From: Agarilytica rhodophyticola
GTDB lineage: Bacteria; Pseudomonadota; Gammaproteobacteria; Pseudomonadales; Cellvibrionaceae
Assembly (NCBI RefSeq): GCF_002157225.2
Contig: NZ_CP020038.1
Coordinates: 1,139,001-1,203,000, forward strand
Direction: 5' to 3'
Length of the DNA stretch: 64,000 bases
Both the position numbers and the translations under genes were made by a program. The notes below the pieces were generated by a model. That model searched no databases, had not been told where the DNA came from, and was given only the letters and a program-made list of their open reading frames with translations. The stretch's first letter is position 1, and every line of letters starts with the position of its first letter. Positions 7,992 through 18,543 of the stretch are shown here, piece after piece.

Positions 7992-10241
7992 TTATACTTT
8001 TTCCTCAGCTTCGCGAAGCTTTGCTTCTAGTTTCTCGACGCTACTTTTAAAAGCGTCCAAGTGCTCACTATTTTCTTCTTCGGCTTTCTTTAGTCTTTGT
8101 TGTGCTTTTTCCAGACGTCCCTTGAGAGATTCGATCTGCGCCTGAGTTTTTTCTTGATCAGACATATTGGCCATGGCCGCCGTTTTTGCTTTGGCCTTTT
8201 CGATGGCTATATCGGCGGCGGACATCACCTGCGCATCTACTTCTGACTCTTCGGTTTGTTCTGCTTGTGCAGGTAGTGATGCTAATTCTGATTCTGCATC
8301 AGCGAGTTTGGTACGTAACTTTTCCACACCTTGCTGAAGAGCATCGGCACTGGCTGCACCACTTTGTACCGCTTCAGCAAGTTTCTCTTCTGCAGTGGCG
8401 ATACGTTTTTTCAACGTCGCAATACTTTTTTCTTGCTTCTCTCTTGGTGACAAAGCCAGTTTTTCTTTGATGGGGTTGGCCTGCACCGCAGCACCGTTAG
8501 TATTAAACTCTGCCAGCTTGGATTCGGCATCACTTAGCTTTTGTTGAGCTTGTTTTAAACGTGCTTCGAGGCTCTCGATGCGAGCTTGATCGGCTTCTTG
8601 TTTTCCTGTTTCAAGTTGTTCTTGTGCACGGCTAACTCTGCTCTTGGCGCCCGCAACTGCTCGTTCTAATTTGCCACGCTGTAGATCTGGATCATCTGAT
8701 TTTACAGTGGAAGCTTTTGTTGGTGCTTTTTGAGGAGCTGCTGTCGCACTTTGTTGTTCTGATGACTGGTTGTCTTTCTGTTCTGCCAGTAAGCGCTTTG
8801 CTTCTTCTGCTGCCTTTTTCCTAGCGATACGCTTGGCTTCTTTTTCTGCTTGCGCTTTGGCAAGTCGCTCCTGGCGGAATTCAAAACGTTGTCGTGAACG
8901 GTCGGACTTAACCTTATCTGCTTCCTGTTGGCGAATAGTGCCTTTTGATGCACGGTAGTATTGCACAAGTGGGATATTACTTGGGCAAACGAAAGAGCAT
9001 GCGCCGCATTCGATACAGTCAAACAGATTGTGGGCGTTGAGTTTTTCGGTGTCTTCTGCCTTCGCGTACCAGTACAGCTGCTGAGGAAGTAAGCTTGCAG
9101 GACAAGCCTGTGCGCACATTCCACAGCGTATGCAGGGTTGTGCTTGTTCTTGTTCCGGCATTTCTTCATGGCTGGGGACAAGTAGGCAGTTGGTGGTCTT
9201 AACGACGGGAATATCTGAGCGCGCCATGGCATAACCCATCATCGGGCCGCCGATAATCAATCGGGCACATTGATCAGGCTCAAAATCGTGTTGTTGCAAA
9301 ACATGGTCGATAGGCGTTCCCAATAATACTTCTATATTGCGTTGGATATTTAACGCCTCGCCAACCACAGTGGTCACTCGTTGAACAAGAGGCTCACCGT
9401 ACTTTACTGCGCGATAAGCTGCCGCTGCAGTTGCCACGTTTTGTACAACAATTCCCACCTGCGCAGGGATACCGCCACTGGGCACTTCTTTACCTGTGAG
9501 AATATGAATCAGCTGCTTCTCGCCGCCAGACGGATATTTGGTTGGAAACTCTATCACTTCGATGGCCTTATCAGCCGCTGCCGCTTGCATAGCAGCGATG
9601 GCCTGTGGCTTATTATCTTCAATGCCAATAATGACATTCTCTGGCGAATCCAGTAGGTAGGCTAACAGCTCTGCCCCTGCGATAATCTCACCGGCGCGCT
9701 CGCGCATTAGCACGTCGTCAGCCGTGATATAGGGCTCACACTCTGTCCCATTGAGAATAAGAGTGTCGATCTTCTGATTGGCATGGGGGCTTAGTTTTAC
9801 TGCTGTGGGGAAGCCTGCTCCCCCCATGCCTGCAATACCTCCCTCGCGAATTTTCGCTAGCACTTCCACTTTGTCGAGGAGTCTGTAATCCTCACAAGGG
9901 GACAAGTCTATCCACTCATCTTTGCCATCACATTCGAGAACAATACAGAGCGCATTTAAACCGGAAGCATGAGGTATTGGGCGTGCCTCAATGGCAGTAA
10001 CAGTGCCCGATGTGGATGCATGTATGGGGGCGCTTACCAACCCTTGAGGTTCTGCTATTACTTGCCCTTTTAGTACATAGTCACCAACGGCAACTTTGGC
10101 AATGGCCTCTGAACCAATATGCTGCCCTAAGGGCAATATCACTTCTTTTGGTAGAGGGATGCTGGTAATTGGTGTGGTGTTGGATTGTGATTTATTTTCT
10201 GGCGGATGGACGCCGCCAGGTATGTCCCAAATTTTTCTCAC
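7992..10241 (-). CDS. rnfC: electron transport complex protein RnfC/RsxC
   Basis: The peripheral NADH-binding, iron-sulfur subunit, 749 residues. The N-terminal two thirds resemble the NuoF-like core with [11 protein letters not shown] and [12 protein letters not shown]. Two [4Fe-4S] motifs follow: [12 protein letters not shown] and [12 protein letters not shown]. The last 280 residues are an Ala/Lys/Glu-rich coiled-coil tail with repeats of the type [14 protein letters not shown], as in gammaproteobacterial RsxC (E. coli 740 residues). The start ATG overlaps the rnfB stop by four bases. A second long frame inside the tail region is an artefact of its repetitive composition. Confidence 0.95.
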   Translation of the reverse strand: MRKIWDIPGGVHPPENKSQSNTTPITSIPLPKEVILPLGQHIGSEAIAKVAVGDYVLKGQVIAEPQGLVSAPIHASTSGTVTAIEARPIPHASGLNALCIVLECDGKDEWIDLSPCEDYRLLDKVEVLAKIREGGIAGMGGAGFPTAVKLSPHANQKIDTLILNGTECEPYITADDVLMRERAGEIIAGAELLAYLLDSPENVIIGIEDNKPQAIAAMQAAAADKAIEVIEFPTKYPSGGEKQLIHILTGKEVPSGGIPAQVGIVVQNVATAAAAYRAVKYGEPLVQRVTTVVGEALNIQRNIEVLLGTPIDHVLQQHDFEPDQCARLIIGGPMMGYAMARSDIPVVKTTNCLLVPSHEEMPEQEQAQPCIRCGMCAQACPASLLPQQLYWYAKAEDTEKLNAHNLFDCIECGACSFVCPSNIPLVQYYRASKGTIRQQEADKVKSDRSRQRFEFRQERLAKAQAEKEAKRIARKKAAEEAKRLLAEQKDNQSSEQQSATAAPQKAPTKASTVKSDDPDLQRGKLERAVAGAKSRVSRAQEQLETGKQEADQARIESLEARLKQAQQKLSDAESKLAEFNTNGAAVQANPIKEKLALSPREKQEKSIATLKKRIATAEEKLAEAVQSGAASADALQQGVEKLRTKLADAESELASLPAQAEQTEESEVDAQVMSAADIAIEKAKAKTAAMANMSDQEKTQAQIESLKGRLEKAQQRLKKAEEENSEHLDAFKSSVEKLEAKLREAEEKV

Positions 10242-10888
10242 GCCGCACTCTCCTTATCCTCGTCATCATGTCCATTGTCATTTTTAGGGGGGATATAAGA
10301 AGACGTTTTATCACTTGCTATAATCTCAACTGCAGGTGGCTGGTTCCATTTCCAACCTGCAATACCATTATCGACAGGCAACATATCAATGCAGTCGACA
10401 GGACATGGATCTAGGCATAAATCACAGCCGGTGCATTCTGAAGCAATCACAGTGTGCATATGTTTGGCGGCACCTAAAATAGCGTCTACAGGGCAAGCTT
10501 GTATGCATTTTGTGCAGCCAATGCAATCTTCTTCACGAATAAAGGCCACTTTTTTAACTTCAGACTCTTCACCATGCTCTTCATCTAAGGCCGGTGCTTC
10601 TACGTCTAACAAATTGGCAAGTGCATTGATGGTGGCATGGCCACCAGGTGGGCATTTATTGATGGCATCGCCATCCACAATGGCTTGGGCATAGGGGCGA
10701 CAGCCAGGGTAACCACACTGGCCACATTGGGTTTGTGGCAATAACTCGTCAATTTGCTCGACTAGAGGGTCACCCTCTACCTTAAATTTAATTGCGGCAA
10801 AGCCTAATACAGCGCCAAAGCAAGCAGCGAGAGATCCAAGTGCTATCAGGGCACTGATAATAGGGTTATTGAAGAAAAAATCGATCAT
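10238..10888 (-). CDS. rnfB: electron transport complex protein RnfB/RsxB
   Basis: A 216-residue iron-sulfur subunit of Rnf. An N-terminal membrane helix (about 10-30) is followed by a [4Fe-4S] site of the CxxCxxxxC type (CGQCGYPGC with a later Cys in NKCPPGG). Two ferredoxin-type motifs, [12 protein letters not shown] and [12 protein letters not shown], follow. The C-terminal 50 residues are acidic and variable. It lies eight bases after rnfA and overlaps rnfC, consistent with one transcript. Proposed role: electron transfer between ferredoxin and the membrane subunits. Confidence 0.95.
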   Translation of the reverse strand: MIDFFFNNPIISALIALGSLAACFGAVLGFAAIKFKVEGDPLVEQIDELLPQTQCGQCGYPGCRPYAQAIVDGDAINKCPPGGHATINALANLLDVEAPALDEEHGEESEVKKVAFIREEDCIGCTKCIQACPVDAILGAAKHMHTVIASECTGCDLCLDPCPVDCIDMLPVDNGIAGWKWNQPPAVEIIASDKTSSYIPPKNDNGHDDEDKESAA

Positions 10889-10896
10889 TAAAATAT

Positions 10897-11472
10897 TTAC
10901 ACTAATCCTGCAAAGCCCATAAAAGCAAGGGACATTAGTCCTGCGGTAATCATGCCGATTGCTGCACCTTTAAACGGCACCGGGACATCGGCTACGGCGA
11001 GTCGCTCGCGCATGGCAGAGAACAAAATAAGTACCAACGAAAAACCTAGAGCTGCACCGAAACCGTAGAGCGTTGATTGGAAGAAGTTGTGGGCTTTATT
11101 GGTGTTTTGTAAGGCGACACCTAAAACTGCACAATTGGTCGTAATTAGAGGGAGAAAGACGCCTAGTACACGGTATAACAGCGGGCTAGTTTTCTCGATA
11201 AACATCTTGGCAAACTGCACGACAGCGGCAATCACTAGGATAAATGAAATAGTTTTAAGGTAAGTTAAACCTAGAGGCTCAAGAATCCACGCGTGAATCA
11301 TATAACTGCAAATTGAGGCGAGTGTCAAAACGAAAGTGGTTGCCGTGCTCATCCCTATGGCCGTCTCCAATTTATTGGAGACACCCATAAAGGGGCATAG
11401 CCCAAGAAACTGTGCCAGTACGAAGTTATTTACAAGCACTGTACTGAGTAAAATAACGGCAAATTCCGTCAT
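10897..11472 (-). CDS. rnfA: electron transport complex protein RnfA/RsxA
   Basis: A 191-residue polytopic membrane subunit. I choose the start at 11472 because it gives the family N-terminus [19 protein letters not shown]; the frame stays open to 11610, but the extra 46 residues are low-complexity and lie in the hairpin region. Conserved blocks [14 protein letters not shown] and [16 protein letters not shown] match RsxA closely, including the Cys pair position. It is the first gene of the rnf operon and lies 264 bases downstream of metG on the same strand, so read-through from metG is possible. Confidence 0.95.
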   Translation of the reverse strand: MTEFAVILLSTVLVNNFVLAQFLGLCPFMGVSNKLETAIGMSTATTFVLTLASICSYMIHAWILEPLGLTYLKTISFILVIAAVVQFAKMFIEKTSPLLYRVLGVFLPLITTNCAVLGVALQNTNKAHNFFQSTLYGFGAALGFSLVLILFSAMRERLAVADVPVPFKGAAIGMITAGLMSLAFMGFAGLV

Positions 11473-11503
11473 GCTTATCTGCTTACCTTTTTGCTTTTGT
11501 TTA

Positions 11504-11632
11504 TTTTGGCGAAGGGCGTCCTGCCCTTCGCCAAAAGTCGCCCCCCAAATGCTTAACGCAAAAGTGTGATTTTGCTGGCATTTGGGGGGCTCGCATTGGC
11601 CTGCGGCCAATGGGCAAGCCTTCCTGGCTTGC
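11504..11632. repeat. cluster of four perfect hairpins between metG and rnfA
   Basis: Four inverted repeats follow one another. (1) 14-base arms 11504-11517 and 11523-11536 around a five-base loop. (2) 13-base arms GCCCCCCAAATGC 11540-11552 and 11578-11590 enclosing an inner six-base stem GCAAAA/TTTTGC. (3) CATTGGCC/GGCCAATG, 11594-11612, three-base loop. (4) GCAAGCC/GGCTTGC, 11614-11632, five-base loop. None is followed by a clear U-tract on the minus strand. They would form a highly structured leader of rnfA or an intergenic repeat element; possible roles are attenuation or transcript stability. Confidence 0.8.
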
Positions 11633-11736
11633 GTGCTGATTTAGTTTATTTTGAAGAGGGCCTCGCTGTTTTAAAGGGCCTGTTCTTCAGATAGTTAGCG
11701 CTACAATACGTTTTTGCCGGAACTTTGGACTGCGCA

Positions 11737-13779
11737 TTATATGACACGCATTCCCGGTTGAGCACCCTCATTTGGCTCAAGAATATAAATTTCCTTTTTG
11801 CCAGGCCCTGCGGCTAGAACCATGCCTTCAGACATACCAAACTTCATTTTTCGGGGCTTGAGGTTGGCTACCATGACGGTGTATTTGCCGATTAAATCTT
11901 CAGGCTGATAGGCATCTTTAATTCCCGAAAAGACGTTGCGCAGCTCACCGCCTAAATCTAAGGTTAAGCGCAGAAGTTTGTCAGCGCCTTCCACATGCTC
12001 TGCATTCGCGATGCGTGCTATGCGCAGATCTACTTTGACAAAGTCGTCGAAGCTGATTTCGTCGGCAATAGGCTCTTTGGCAAGCCAGGAATCATTGTCG
12101 GCAGAATCTTTCTTTTTAGGAGCTGCTACTTTGGGCTGCTCTTCTTTACTGGCTTCAATCATGGCCGCCACTTGCTTGGCATCAATACGTTGCATCAAGG
12201 GTTTGAACTTGTTGATCTCATGCTCGCCTAAAAATTCAATTTTTTCTGGCCATGCCAAGTTATTGTTAAGGAACAGCTCAGATGCGGCAGCTGTTACTGG
12301 CAATACCGGTTTTAAAAATGTCATCAGTACTCGAAAGCAGTTAATTCCCAGTGTGCATATATCAAGCACCTCTTGTGTTTTACTACTATCTTTTGCCAAA
12401 CTCCAAGGTGCTTGAGCCGCGATGTACTCGTTGGCGGCATCCGCTAAGGCCATGATCTCGCGCATGGCTTTGCCGTATTCTCGTGCTTCATAAAGTTGGG
12501 CAATGGTTTGGTTGGCGGCAACAAATTTCTGCCAAAGTTCAGCATCGGCAATATTGGCTGATAACTTTCCGCCGGCTTTGTTAACAAATTTGGCGGTACG
12601 GCTGGCAATATTCACCACCTTACCCACCAAATCAGAGTTAACTTTTTGTACAAAGTCCTCAGTATTGAGGTCGAGATCGTCCACAGATGCGTTGAGCTTA
12701 TTGGCGTAGTAATAACGCAAATATTCTGGGTTCAGGTGCTCAAGATAGGTACGGGCATTTATAAAGGTGCCACGGGACTTAGACATTTTCTCGCCGTCTA
12801 CCGTGAGAAAACCATGGACACATACTTTAGTTGGCGTTCGGTATCCTGTGTTTTTTAATATTGCCGGCCAAAATAGTGCATGGAAGTTAACAATATCTTT
12901 ACCGATAAAATGGTAGAGCTCGGACTTCGAATCCGCCTGCCAATAATCGTCAAAATCTAGATCATCTCTGCGGTCACAAAGGTTTTTAAAGCTCGCCATA
13001 TAACCTACAGGTGCATCCAACCAGACGTAAAAATACTTGTCTTTCTCATCGGGAATCTCAAAGCCGAAATAGGGGGCATCACGGGATATATCCCATTCTT
13101 TTAGCTCGCCATCAAGCCACTCAGATAGTTTGTTGGCCACTTCATCTTGCAGGTGTCCTGCGCGCGTCCACTCTCTTAGGAAATCTGTAAATTCAGGCAA
13201 TTTAAAAAAGAAGTGCTCTGATTCCTTAGCGATGGGCGCGGCGTCAGAAATTGTCGACTTTGCATCAATAAGATCCATCGGTGAATAAGTCGCGCCGCAT
13301 ACTTCGCAATTGTCACCATACTGACCGGGGCTTTTACATTTTGGACAGCTACCTTTGATATAGCGGTCGGCCAAAAACATTTCTTTTTCTGGATCATAAG
13401 CTTGCACGATTTTACGCACAGCAATTTTGCCATTGGCTTTTAATGCTTTATAAATATTGCCAGACAGTACTTCATTTTCTGGCGAATGAGTGGAGTAATA
13501 ATTGTCAAACTCCACCAGGAAATCTTTGAAGTCTCGCTCATGCTCGGCTTGTACATTGGCAATTTGTTGCTCTGGGCTGATGCCTAATTGTTCAGCTTTG
13601 AGCATAATCGCAGTGCCGTGGGCATCGTCAGCACATACATAGGTGCATTGATTGCCTCGCTGCTTTTGGAATCTTACCCATATATCTGTTTGAATCGTCT
13701 CCACCATATGGCCGAGATGTATAGATCCATTGGCGTATGGAAGGGCGCTGGTCACTAGTATTTTTCGTGGCTGATTCAT
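11737..13779 (-). CDS. metG: methionyl-tRNA synthetase
   Basis: Charges tRNA(Met) with methionine. It is 680 residues, the long E. coli-type form. The class I signature HLGH is at residues 21-24 and KMSKS at 331-335. A zinc-binding region with [17 protein letters not shown] lies in the connective domain. The C-terminal 110 residues form the EMAP-II-like tRNA-binding and dimerisation domain ([23 protein letters not shown]). A lysine-rich linker (AAPKKKD) joins the two parts. It is followed on the same strand by the hairpin cluster and rnfA, and is divergent from apbC, an arrangement like that in Pseudomonas. Confidence 0.97.
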   Translation of the reverse strand: MNQPRKILVTSALPYANGSIHLGHMVETIQTDIWVRFQKQRGNQCTYVCADDAHGTAIMLKAEQLGISPEQQIANVQAEHERDFKDFLVEFDNYYSTHSPENEVLSGNIYKALKANGKIAVRKIVQAYDPEKEMFLADRYIKGSCPKCKSPGQYGDNCEVCGATYSPMDLIDAKSTISDAAPIAKESEHFFFKLPEFTDFLREWTRAGHLQDEVANKLSEWLDGELKEWDISRDAPYFGFEIPDEKDKYFYVWLDAPVGYMASFKNLCDRRDDLDFDDYWQADSKSELYHFIGKDIVNFHALFWPAILKNTGYRTPTKVCVHGFLTVDGEKMSKSRGTFINARTYLEHLNPEYLRYYYANKLNASVDDLDLNTEDFVQKVNSDLVGKVVNIASRTAKFVNKAGGKLSANIADAELWQKFVAANQTIAQLYEAREYGKAMREIMALADAANEYIAAQAPWSLAKDSSKTQEVLDICTLGINCFRVLMTFLKPVLPVTAAASELFLNNNLAWPEKIEFLGEHEINKFKPLMQRIDAKQVAAMIEASKEEQPKVAAPKKKDSADNDSWLAKEPIADEISFDDFVKVDLRIARIANAEHVEGADKLLRLTLDLGGELRNVFSGIKDAYQPEDLIGKYTVMVANLKPRKMKFGMSEGMVLAAGPGKKEIYILEPNEGAQPGMRVI

Positions 13780-13962
13780 CGTATGACTGTCGTTTTTGAA
13801 GGTTGTGTCTAAGACGCGTTAAAATTGGCGCGAAACTATAGCATTTTTAGAAGTAAAATTTGACTTTAACTACGACTATATTTGAATTCTTGATATTTGT
13901 TACGGTGGATATGGGCATTTGTTTCATGCTATCGCTAAATTTGTTCGATGGTTGAGCGAAAG

Positions 13963-14231
13963 CTAGAGCCTGTTGACACTAATTAAATTACACCTGTCAT
14001 CCCTAATACTCGCCAGTTTAGGCGCGAGAAGCGCAGTTTGGTGAACCAAATAAGCGACGAGCAACGACAAATGGCGAGTATTAGGGATGACCCAAAGGGC
14101 TGGGCGTATTTTTTCCACATTCTGCGTTGCTGCTCGTTCATTTGGAATAACCAAATAACACTCACAGCGTCTAAAATACGAAAAAAATACACTCCAGCAG
14201 GCGGGATTCTATTAGTGTCAACAGGCCCTAG
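13963..14231. mobile_element. MITE-like fold-back element
   Basis: A 269-base non-coding element bounded by 21-base terminal inverted repeats with one mismatch: 13963-13983 (CTAGAGCCTGTTGACACTAA and one more base) and 14211-14231. Inside lies a second, perfect 20-base inverted repeat at 13996-14015 (GTCATCCCTAATACTCGCCA) and 14072-14091. Further imperfect pairs follow (CCAAATAAGCGACGAGCAACG-like segment at 14046 and CGTTGCTGCTCG-like at 14125). It carries no transposase. It lies in the divergent interval between metG and apbC. One terminal sequence recurs at 18474-18492. A miniature transposable element moved in trans is the likeliest reading. Confidence 0.65.
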
Positions 14232-14367
14232 ACCAATCCTAGACCAATAATGGCGCGTAGACTTGGATTCTTTTATTTCTGCCCCCAAGATAAGCCAAGA
14301 AAGTGAAAAGCATCAACATCATTTCTTTCTAGCCATTCATGTCACTATCAATCGGAGACTCCCAATA

Positions 14368-15441
14368 GTGTCTAATCCCACCGCTGAACAAATTATAAAC
14401 ATTCTCGCACACGTTAATGTCCCTGGCACTTCTTTTAGTGCTGCTGATATTGCTCAAGTTAATGAAAGTGTAGGCCCTGTAAAAGTGACACTTACAGTGG
14501 GTTATCCAATTTCCCAAGTAAAAAATTCTGTGGCAGAAGATGTGCGTCAGCGCCTGATGGCCGAAAATATCGACGCTGCCGTTGTACTTGAGCAGCAGAT
14601 CCCATCTGTTAAACCTAGTAATACTGATCAAACAATCCCCGGCGTTAAAAATATTATCGCGGTTGCTTCTGGCAAAGGAGGGGTTGGCAAGTCCACTACA
14701 GCAGCAAATTTGGCTTTGGCATTAGCCTATGAAGGTGGTCGTGTTGGTTTACTGGATGCGGATATCTATGGTCCTAGTATGCCGCAGATGTTGGGCCTCG
14801 GTGAACAAAGGCCGGAAATAGTGGACAACCGCGCAATGCGTCCTCTATTGGCACATGGTATACAGGTGATCTCCATGGGTAACCTAGTGACAGAAAATAC
14901 CCCAATGGTCTGGCGCGGGCCAATGGTCAGCGGAGCTCTAAAGCAATTACTTAATCAAACCCATTGGGATGAGGTGGATTACCTGGTAATTGATATGCCT
15001 CCTGGCACAGGGGATATTCAATTGACACTAAGTCAGTCGGTGCCCGTATCAAGCTCTATCGTCGTTACTACGCCGCAGGATATTGCGTTGCTAGATGCCA
15101 AAAAGGGAATTGAAATGTTTCGCAAGGTGAATATTCCTGTTGTGGGTGTGGTAGAAAATATGGCCATGTATACCTGTTCCAACTGTGGTCATAGCGAGGC
15201 GATTTTTGGTGAAGCTGGAGGCGATCGTCTAGCTCAAGAATATGATACCCAAGTACTTGCTCGATTACCCTTGCGCAAAGATATTCGCGAACAGATGGAC
15301 AGTGGCACACCTCCTTTAATTGGTGACCCATCGTCAGAGGTTAGCCAACAGTATCTCAAGATAGCACACGCTGTCGCTGCCGATATTTGGCAGCGCTCGG
15401 AAGATTCCTCTGGTCCAGTAATATCCTTTACTGATGAGTAG
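14368..15441 (+). CDS. apbC: iron-sulfur cluster carrier protein ApbC/Mrp
   Basis: A P-loop ATPase of the Mrp/NBP35 family that binds and transfers [4Fe-4S] clusters. An N-terminal MIP18-like domain (about 1-90) is followed by the deviant Walker A GKGGVGKST and by LLDADIYGPSMPQMLG. The DMPPGTGD block and the two-cysteine site CSNCGH are present. I favour the GTG at 14368, with GGAGA nine bases upstream, because the protein then begins with the family-like SNPTAEQI; the frame is open from an ATG at 14263 but that extension lies next to the mobile element and is unlike the family. Length is then 357 residues, close to E. coli Mrp (369). Confidence 0.92.
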   Translation: MSNPTAEQIINILAHVNVPGTSFSAADIAQVNESVGPVKVTLTVGYPISQVKNSVAEDVRQRLMAENIDAAVVLEQQIPSVKPSNTDQTIPGVKNIIAVASGKGGVGKSTTAANLALALAYEGGRVGLLDADIYGPSMPQMLGLGEQRPEIVDNRAMRPLLAHGIQVISMGNLVTENTPMVWRGPMVSGALKQLLNQTHWDEVDYLVIDMPPGTGDIQLTLSQSVPVSSSIVVTTPQDIALLDAKKGIEMFRKVNIPVVGVVENMAMYTCSNCGHSEAIFGEAGGDRLAQEYDTQVLARLPLRKDIREQMDSGTPPLIGDPSSEVSQQYLKIAHAVAADIWQRSEDSSGPVISFTDE

Positions 15442-15656
15442 TAATAACGTCGCTTTAATTTAAGGTCTGTCAGCAAACCCTAATCTTCTTTTATTATTTA
15501 ATAATAATTTCATTTTCTTCCGCAAAAAGTGGTCTTTACTTAGTGAAGGCCCGCACAGATTCAATTGCTGATTACTTTGTACCTCTACAAAGTTTTTGTT
15601 CCCAACCATTTCTTGCCAAATATTCGTACTAATCTTGATTTAGGAGTAGTAGACGC

Positions 15657-18350
15657 ATGTGCTATTTAATTATTTTTTGCTTTGCCGTTTTACTAAATCA
15701 CAATACTGATGCTCACACCTCTTTACCTATTAACTTTATTCCTGCTCACGGCGCGACAGATATTGAAGTAGTCCCCACTTTAAATTGGCCTCATATTCCT
15801 GGTAGTCAACTCTACAGAATTTATGTGGATTCGGTGGCGGACTTTAACCGAGCGCCAGAAATAATGGAAACTACCAACACTTATTTACAGTTAACACATT
15901 TAAAAAGGCAAAAAAAATATTATTGGCGAGTAGAATCTTTCAGTGCTAGAGGTGACAGAGTTTTTCAAAGTGAGGTGCTGGCATTTACAACATCGACTTT
16001 TGATATTAATGATAGGGCTGATCTCACACACTTATACAATTATGACGGCATTCGTGATGTTGGTACTGCGCCACCAATAGGTGAACACCCCAGAGTTTTT
16101 TTTAACATAGAGGATGTTCCAACTATTCGACAAAGGCTTAACACAACGCGTTCAGGTATGGCTGCTAACGCGCAAATACAAGCGTATATGAAGCTGTTAG
16201 AGCTAGGTTATGACGGTGGTTGTAAGAATGGAAAATATTGTCGACAAGATGACTATGCTTTAGATCCGTTGGGCCGACAAAGAATTAGCAATCCTGGCCT
16301 GTTCAATGTTAAAGGCTTGTACCAAGCACTTATTTCAAATGAACAAGATCCACTTAAAAATACCAACGCGACCAAACGAATTTTACTGTGTGGCATTATT
16401 GCTCTGCGCAGTTTCGACTACCTAATAAAAGATAACATTGAAGGGCTCAGGGAAGTGGGTAGGGCAATTTCTAGTTTAGCTCGGGAAATGGACAAATACA
16501 GTAGCGACTATCAATGTAATTTTCATATTGCGATGGCTTATGATTTTGCCGCCAATGCAATGAACTCTGCACAAAAAGCTCTAGTTACCGATAAATTAGG
16601 TAAATATTTAGCCACACAAGAACCTTATGGCAGTTACGAAGAGTCCTATGCAACTACCAGCAACTGGGTGGCTTTGACATCCTTTATTCCGCTTGTATAT
16701 ATGGCGATTGAGGGTGAGGTAGAGGATATAAACCCGCTTGCCTATAAAGGTGCTGTGCGCGCCTACTACAATTTTTTAAGCTATGGTTTTTATCCTTCTG
16801 GAGCCGGCGTCGAGGGCTTAGGTAAAAATTATATGTATGCCACTACCATGATCGCCATGGAGCGTCGTGGTGAAAAACTTCTGGGACATCCTTATGTACG
16901 ATCTTATGCAGAAAGATTTTTACCCGCTTTAATACAGCCATTTGGCTTTGGCTTCACTGCTTATGATTCCTTGGGGGGAAGTGGTTTTTACCCTTCGCCA
17001 AGTAAGCGACAGTTCTTCAAATTTGATGCCCACGATGCTATTGGTTTGAAATGGATATTTCCTGATAGCAAGACGGTTGATTGGCTCTGGCGAAATTATA
17101 TTGGTCACGCCGACAGTACCGTTTCTAAAGAGGCAGAAAAACATTATGCTAATCAATATTATTACGGGCAATTTCAGCCGCGAGGCTATCATAATGCTCT
17201 GTTACTTTCGGCGATATTCGCCTCTGACTTCGATACTAGTAACTCCTGGCAAAATCTTAATATCCCCTTAACATATTCAGCATTTGACCGAGGGTTGGTG
17301 CATGCTCGGAGTCATAATAGCGAGGATGCTTTGCAGCTGCAATTTCATGTACGCCAAGATTTCGGTGGCCATACTAATGCTGATCGCTTGAATATTAACT
17401 TAAGTGCGTTAGGGCGCACTTGGGCTGTCTATCGCACAGAAGTTGCCGGTGGTAATGACGGTAATCCTCATCAAATGAAATACCATTCTAACGTCCTTAT
17501 TGATGACAAAGGCATCAAGGTGAATCGCAAAGATGGTACTAAAGCGCGTCAGCCGGCTATATTGCTGGAGGTTAGTGATAATGAAACCATGATGCTTGCC
17601 ACTGGTGATGCTAGCTATGCCTATAAATGGGAATATGATTGGAGCGCTGGAGACCCTTCGCTAGAAGATGTTCGGTTGAATCAAGGGTGGTTGAAAGTTA
17701 ACGAAACTCTGAACGACTTTAGGGCTATAGCAGGAGCACAACCCCATTTAAATATTCCGTTTTACAATTATGCTTCTTGGCACGGTTTTCCTAAAGCCGA
17801 ACGGATGGTAAAAAAGCCTTGGTTAGCGGTGGATTCTGTGATTAGGACAGTCGCTTTAGTTCGTGGAGACAACCCCTACGCTCTGGTGCTGGATGATCTG
17901 AAGTCAAATGACGGGGCAATACACAATTATAAATGGCAATTACAAATACCTGACGATCTCTCGATTTTAACGGTTAGTACAACTACTCATCCACAGGGAG
18001 CTATACGCGATATTATTCTGGCTGAGCCAGAGCTAAGCGGTAATAGGCGTTTATTGGTGAGAGTATTGTCTGCACAAGGATTGATCTCCGCGCCTGCCTA
18101 TATCACAACCCGCACTAATCCTCGTCCTGGGCGTCATGACCAACTTTGGCCGGCTTTAGTACTTGAGGCATCCACTAGCCGCAATCCTCAGTTTTCAGTG
18201 ATGTTATACCCCTACCATGAGGGCGATGATTTACCTGAGACGCAATGGCTGGACGACAAAACCTTTGTCGTAAAATATAGTGGCCTAGAAGATACAATTA
18301 CCTTGTTCAATAAGCATGGCGGTCGCAGTTTAGGTATAGCGCGGCGCTAG
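15657..18350 (+). CDS. secreted heparinase II/III-like polysaccharide lyase
   Basis: An 897-residue exported protein; the signal peptide probably ends near residue 19 (NHNTDA). Residues 20-115 form a fibronectin III-like domain (LNWPHIPGSQLYRIYV, KKYYWRVESF). The centre, about 140-480, is helical and Tyr/Trp-rich like the alpha-toroid of heparinase II/III-type lyases. The C-terminal half is beta-rich and begins with a block QDFGGHTNADRLN (His572, Asp576) that matches the Mn/Zn-site region of these enzymes. Such lyases cleave uronic-acid polymers such as alginate or glycosaminoglycans by beta-elimination. Substrate cannot be told. It has no transporter or sulfatase neighbours; it sits alone between apbC and dcd. 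Confidence 0.72.
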   Translation: MCYLIIFCFAVLLNHNTDAHTSLPINFIPAHGATDIEVVPTLNWPHIPGSQLYRIYVDSVADFNRAPEIMETTNTYLQLTHLKRQKKYYWRVESFSARGDRVFQSEVLAFTTSTFDINDRADLTHLYNYDGIRDVGTAPPIGEHPRVFFNIEDVPTIRQRLNTTRSGMAANAQIQAYMKLLELGYDGGCKNGKYCRQDDYALDPLGRQRISNPGLFNVKGLYQALISNEQDPLKNTNATKRILLCGIIALRSFDYLIKDNIEGLREVGRAISSLAREMDKYSSDYQCNFHIAMAYDFAANAMNSAQKALVTDKLGKYLATQEPYGSYEESYATTSNWVALTSFIPLVYMAIEGEVEDINPLAYKGAVRAYYNFLSYGFYPSGAGVEGLGKNYMYATTMIAMERRGEKLLGHPYVRSYAERFLPALIQPFGFGFTAYDSLGGSGFYPSPSKRQFFKFDAHDAIGLKWIFPDSKTVDWLWRNYIGHADSTVSKEAEKHYANQYYYGQFQPRGYHNALLLSAIFASDFDTSNSWQNLNIPLTYSAFDRGLVHARSHNSEDALQLQFHVRQDFGGHTNADRLNINLSALGRTWAVYRTEVAGGNDGNPHQMKYHSNVLIDDKGIKVNRKDGTKARQPAILLEVSDNETMMLATGDASYAYKWEYDWSAGDPSLEDVRLNQGWLKVNETLNDFRAIAGAQPHLNIPFYNYASWHGFPKAERMVKKPWLAVDSVIRTVALVRGDNPYALVLDDLKSNDGAIHNYKWQLQIPDDLSILTVSTTTHPQGAIRDIILAEPELSGNRRLLVRVLSAQGLISAPAYITTRTNPRPGRHDQLWPALVLEASTSRNPQFSVMLYPYHEGDDLPETQWLDDKTFVVKYSGLEDTITLFNKHGGRSLGIARR

Positions 18351-18473
18351 CTAATACTGGTAAGCAATCACGTTACTGATAAATTCAACTCATTCTTTTG
18401 TCGGAAATTTGTTCAGTGTGGGCATGATTTACCGCCCAAAGAAGAAATAAAACTTACCAGCAGTAGCGGTTAA

Positions 18474-18492
18474 ATTAGTGTCAACAGGCCCT
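18474..18492. repeat. solo copy of the MITE terminal repeat
   Basis: The 19 bases ATTAGTGTCAACAGGCCCT are identical to the right end of the element at 13963-14231 (positions 14211-14229). The preceding TTAA is like the inner side of that element's other end. No partner end lies nearby, so it may be a solo relic. It lies 52 bases before the dcd start. Confidence 0.65.
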
Positions 18493-18543
18493 GCGCAGTG
18501 TTAACATTGGCAGCAGTTGATGGTAATTGAGAATATAGAAGAT

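Noticed and set aside
8702-9232. Long minus-strand frame (176 codons) inside the rnfC gene
   Set aside because: It is a shifted frame of the repetitive Lys/Ala/Glu-rich rnfC tail; composition is unlike a real protein and rnfC is clearly coding there.
11473-11610. N-terminal extension of RnfA by 46 residues
   Set aside because: Falls in the hairpin cluster, has low-complexity composition, and the family N-terminus begins exactly at 11472.
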